Assembly: GCA_934636435.1 (NCBI GenBank)
Contig: CAKUAQ010000066.1
Coordinates: 1-8,026, forward strand
Length of the DNA stretch: 8,026 nt
Source of the DNA: an uncultured Eubacteriales bacterium
GTDB lineage: Bacteria; Bacillota; Clostridia; Oscillospirales; Acutalibacteraceae
Direction of reading: 5' to 3'
A program made the translations under genes and the position numbers. The first letter of the stretch is position 1, and each line of letters begins with the position of its first letter. Positions 5,300 to 8,026 of this stretch are shown piece by piece. The notes below the pieces were generated by a model, which worked only from the letters and a program-made list of their open reading frames with translations, had not been told where the DNA came from and made no database searches.

Positions 5300-6802
5300 A
5301 TGGGCGAAGTTATTCTGAAAATGACCGATATCGACAAACGCTTTTCCGGCGTGCACGCACTGCGATCGGTTAGTTTTGAACTTCGTGCCGGTGAGGTGCA
5401 CGCGCTGATGGGAGAGAACGGTGCCGGAAAGTCCACGCTGATGAAAGTGCTTTGCGGTATCCACCGACGGGATGCTGGAGAGGTCGAGCTTTTCGGCAAA
5501 CCGGTCGATTTTTCTTCTATCGCGGAATCGCAGGCGGCAGGGATCAGTATGATCCACCAGGAGCTGAATATGATGGCTCACCTGACCGTGGCGCAGAACA
5601 TCTACATCGGACGCGAGCCGCGTATCGGCGGCGTGATCATCGATGACCGCAAGATGGTGGAGGATACCAAGGCGCTGTTCAAGCGCATCGGCATCCGCAT
5701 CGATCCCACGGTGCGGCTCGGGTCGCTGACGGTCGGCAAGCAGCAGATGGTGGAGATTGCCAAGGCGATCTCCCGGGATTCCAAGCTGCTGGTGCTTGAC
5801 GAGCCGACGGCGGCGCTGACGCAGCCGGAGGTCGAGGAGCTGTTCGCAATCATGAACGATCTGCGGCAGAAGGGTATCGGTATGATTTACATCTCCCACC
5901 GTATGGACGAGATCGGCAGAATATCCGACCGCGTGACGGTGATGCGCGACGGCGAATATGTGGGCACGCTCAACACCCGCGACACCACAAAGGACGAGAT
6001 CGTGCAGATGATGGTGGGGCGCGTGATCTACGGCGGGCAGAAGGAAAAGAGTCTGGTGGCTCCGGATGCGCCGACGGCCCTTGAAGTGCGGCACTTAAGC
6101 AGCGGCAACACCCTCAAGGATATCAGCTTTACCCTGAAAAAGGGCGAGATTCTCGGCTTTGCCGGCCTGATGGGCGCCGGGCGTACCGAGCTGGCGCGAG
6201 CCATATTCGGTGCGGATCACTTTGATTCCGGTGAGGTGCTGGTCAATGGCAAGCCGGTGCGGATCAAATCGCCGGAGGCGGCGGTGAAGAGCGGTATCTG
6301 CTACCTCTCCGAGGACCGCAAGCAGTATGGTCTGATGCTGATCAAGTCTGTGGCGGAGAACACGGTTCTGGCTTCTCTCGACGATTACATCCATGCCGGA
6401 TGGATATCGGATCCGGAGATTCGCCGTTCCGCCGAAAAGGTCAATTCCACCCTGCGGACAAAGACTCCCTCTATGGAGCAGGCGGTCAAGAACCTGTCCG
6501 GCGGTAACCAGCAGAAGGTTATTGTGGCGCGCTGGTTGCTGAAGGATTGCGATATCTTTATCTTCGACGAGCCGACCCGCGGCATCGACATCGGCGCCAA
6601 GAGCGAGATGTATGCCTTGATGTCCCAGCTGGCCGCCGAAGGAAAATCCATCATTATGATCTCCTCGGAGCTCGCAGAGATTCAGCGGCTCTCCGATCGC
6701 GTGGTGGTCATGTGCGAAGGCCGCGTGACGGCGGATCTGCCGATCGAGGGCCTGACCCAGGAAGAAATCATGAAATATGCGACGATGCGGGAGTCCGCGT
6801 AA
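5300..6802 (+). CDS. Sugar ABC transporter ATP-binding protein, CUT2 (RbsA/MglA-like), two ATPase domains
   Basis: This 500-residue cytoplasmic protein powers uptake of a monosaccharide or similar compound through the permease encoded next. Domain 1 has Walker A GENGAGKST (38-46), Q-loop Gln87, a degenerate signature LTVGKQQ (143-149), Walker B LLVLDEPT (163-170) and switch His200. Domain 2 has a degenerate Walker A GLMGAGRTE with Arg295 replacing Lys (289-297), an intact signature LSGGNQQ (399-405), Walker B IFIFDEPT (419-426), and Ser in place of the switch His near 455. This asymmetry is normal for CUT2 ATPases such as RbsA and MglA and implies one competent site. The length matches the family. 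The ATG at 5300 has GGAAGGA upstream with a long 11-nt spacer; ATG at 5321 is a less likely alternative. The substrate cannot be told from the ATPase. Confidence 0.95.
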   Translation: MGEVILKMTDIDKRFSGVHALRSVSFELRAGEVHALMGENGAGKSTLMKVLCGIHRRDAGEVELFGKPVDFSSIAESQAAGISMIHQELNMMAHLTVAQNIYIGREPRIGGVIIDDRKMVEDTKALFKRIGIRIDPTVRLGSLTVGKQQMVEIAKAISRDSKLLVLDEPTAALTQPEVEELFAIMNDLRQKGIGMIYISHRMDEIGRISDRVTVMRDGEYVGTLNTRDTTKDEIVQMMVGRVIYGGQKEKSLVAPDAPTALEVRHLSSGNTLKDISFTLKKGEILGFAGLMGAGRTELARAIFGADHFDSGEVLVNGKPVRIKSPEAAVKSGICYLSEDRKQYGLMLIKSVAENTVLASLDDYIHAGWISDPEIRRSAEKVNSTLRTKTPSMEQAVKNLSGGNQQKVIVARWLLKDCDIFIFDEPTRGIDIGAKSEMYALMSQLAAEGKSIIMISSELAEIQRLSDRVVVMCEGRVTADLPIEGLTQEEIMKYATMRESA

Positions 6803-6847
6803 GCGGCGGATGACCCGATGAGATCGAAGAAAGCAGGAGGTCTGGAT

Positions 6848-8026
6848 ATGGAAAATCAAGTTAAGCTGACAGCGGCGCGTAAGCTGCGCCGTCAAGGCGT
6901 CCGGCTCCGTGAGTCGGTTGCCACCAAGGGCAAGCAGAACATGATCATCGTCCTGGCGCTTGTGGCGCTGATTGTGGTGTTCTACGTTCTCAACCCGAAT
7001 TTCTTAAAGACATACAATATCGTCAGTATGGCGCAGAGCCTCGCGCCCTATGCCGTTCTGGCGCTCGGTGTCACCTTCGTTATCGCGACGGGCGGCATCG
7101 ACCTGTCGATCGGTACGGTGTGTATCGCCTCGTCGGTTGTCGCCGGACATATGTATGAGAAGGAGATGGTGCCGCTGTGGGCGGTCATCCCGCTGATGAT
7201 TGCGATCGGTGCCCTGTTCGGCCTGATCAACGGTCTGCTGGTGGCCAAGCTCAAGGTGCCGGCGTTTATCGCCACCCTCGGCACAATGATGTTCTCCCGC
7301 GGCCTCAGCGCCATCATTGTCGCCGTGCCGAACATCTTCTATCCGACCGGCAGCTGGTTCAATAAGGTGTTCTCGAACTACAACAAATTCCCCGTCGGTC
7401 TGATCTGGGTGATCGGCCTGATGCTCCTGTGTATGTATCTGATGTATAAGAATCGCGTCGGCCGCTACATTCTTGCCATCGGCAGCAATGAGGAGGCTAC
7501 CCGCCTGTCCGGTATCAACACGGATAAGTACAAGATGCTTGCCTATCTGTTCAGCGGCATCGGCGCCGGTGTGGCGGCGATCTTCTGGTCGGCTTCCTTC
7601 ACCACGGTTGCGGCGGCTACCGGTAACGGCTATGAGCTGGATGCCATCGCCGGCGTGTATATCGGCGGCACCAGCGCGGCCGGTGGTATCGCCTCGGTCG
7701 CCGGCTCGGTGATCGGCAGCGTGATGCTGGTCGTGATCCGCAGCGGTCTGAACTTCGTGCTGGCGCGGTTTAACCTCAACGTCAACGCCACCTATGTCAC
7801 CTATGTGCTGACCGGCATCATCGTGGTCGTGGCTGTGCTGATGGATATCATAAAGAATAAGAATGCCAGCCGCGTGAAAGTGGAGACCCCGGCACAGGCT
7901 GCCAAGCGGCACTATCGCGAGACCCTCGCCGAGATTGAAAACCGTTTGGATGTGGCGTATTCCGATACCGCACTCACAGCTGAGCAGCGGAAGGCGGAGA
8001 TCGAGTCGCTGCAGCAGGAAAAAGTC
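6848..8026 (+). CDS. Sugar ABC transporter permease, CUT2 (RbsC-like), 3' end beyond the window
   Basis: An open frame of 393 codons with no stop, partial at the right edge. It forms the membrane channel partnered with the ATPase 45 nt upstream in the same operon. AGGAGG lies 7 nt before the ATG. After a basic cytoplasmic N-terminus (1-30) the BPD_transp_2-type core spans about 32-335, with the family landmarks GGIDLSIGTV (82-91), NGLLVAKLKVPAFIATLGTM (128-147), AIGSNEEATRLSGI (210-223) and GGTSAAGGIASVAGSVIG (273-290). CUT2 permeases such as RbsC are about 320 residues and end shortly after the last helix. Here a charged, probably helical tail continues from about 336 to at least 393 (for example LTAEQRKAEIESLQQEKV), which is unusual. 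The substrate-binding protein gene should follow downstream. Codon use is strongly biased to GGC, GCC, ATC and CTG. Confidence 0.95.
   Translation, partial: MENQVKLTAARKLRRQGVRLRESVATKGKQNMIIVLALVALIVVFYVLNPNFLKTYNIVSMAQSLAPYAVLALGVTFVIATGGIDLSIGTVCIASSVVAGHMYEKEMVPLWAVIPLMIAIGALFGLINGLLVAKLKVPAFIATLGTMMFSRGLSAIIVAVPNIFYPTGSWFNKVFSNYNKFPVGLIWVIGLMLLCMYLMYKNRVGRYILAIGSNEEATRLSGINTDKYKMLAYLFSGIGAGVAAIFWSASFTTVAAATGNGYELDAIAGVYIGGTSAAGGIASVAGSVIGSVMLVVIRSGLNFVLARFNLNVNATYVTYVLTGIIVVVAVLMDIIKNKNASRVKVETPAQAAKRHYRETLAEIENRLDVAYSDTALTAEQRKAEIESLQQEKV

Noticed and set aside
5213..6895. Two long minus-strand frames (5213-6094 and 6095-6895) antisense to the ABC ATPase
   Set aside because: The products are His/Arg/Asp-rich without domain features, typical of antisense shadows. 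The plus strand carries all the ATPase motifs in order.
7004..7912. 302-codon minus-strand frame antisense to the permease
   Set aside because: Low-complexity His/Asp/Gly-rich translation mirroring the permease codons; no start signals.
1..8026. CRISPR array, tRNA/rRNA genes, insertion sequence or prophage genes
   Set aside because: I saw no regularly spaced repeats, cloverleaf-like tRNA sequences, transposase motifs or phage proteins.

Overview
The window is GC-rich and reads as a low-phylum Firmicute, most likely a gut-type Clostridium relative. The grounds are the strong AGGAGG-like ribosome binding sites, near-consensus sigma-A promoters (TTGACA/TATAAT with 16-17 bp spacers), frequent Rho-independent hairpins and the style of the proteins. 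This placement is inference from sequence style, not a database match.

Layout. Positions 47-2058 hold housekeeping genes on the minus strand: prfB (release factor 2, with no programmed frameshift) from its own strong promoter, then a terminator-like hairpin, then tcdA (tRNA t6A cyclase). Upstream, also on the minus strand, is an MFS efflux-type transporter (2056-3231, GTG start). Its control region has a 12-bp palindrome over the start codon and a long imperfect hairpin over the promoter. Divergent from it, a consensus promoter drives a small membrane-anchored protein of unknown function (3473-3814, plus strand). Positions 3815-4140 hold no confident gene, but they contain several inverted repeats, a possible 44-codon ORF on the minus strand and a perfect 14-bp terminator hairpin.

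Positions 4141-8026 are a carbohydrate-uptake locus. An AraC-family regulator (minus) is transcribed divergently from a CUT2-type sugar ABC transporter (plus): a double-domain ATPase and then a permease that runs off the window end. The regulator probably controls the transporter from the shared 5056-5299 region, which contains a promoter for each side and phased GTCA repeats. The substrate-binding protein that would define the sugar is not in the window and would be expected just downstream.

Most of the window is ordinary. The places most worth a second look are the structured 3815-4095 region, the MFS leader, the charged C-terminal extension of the permease, and the frameshift-free prfB. 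No clearly new multi-gene system is visible.
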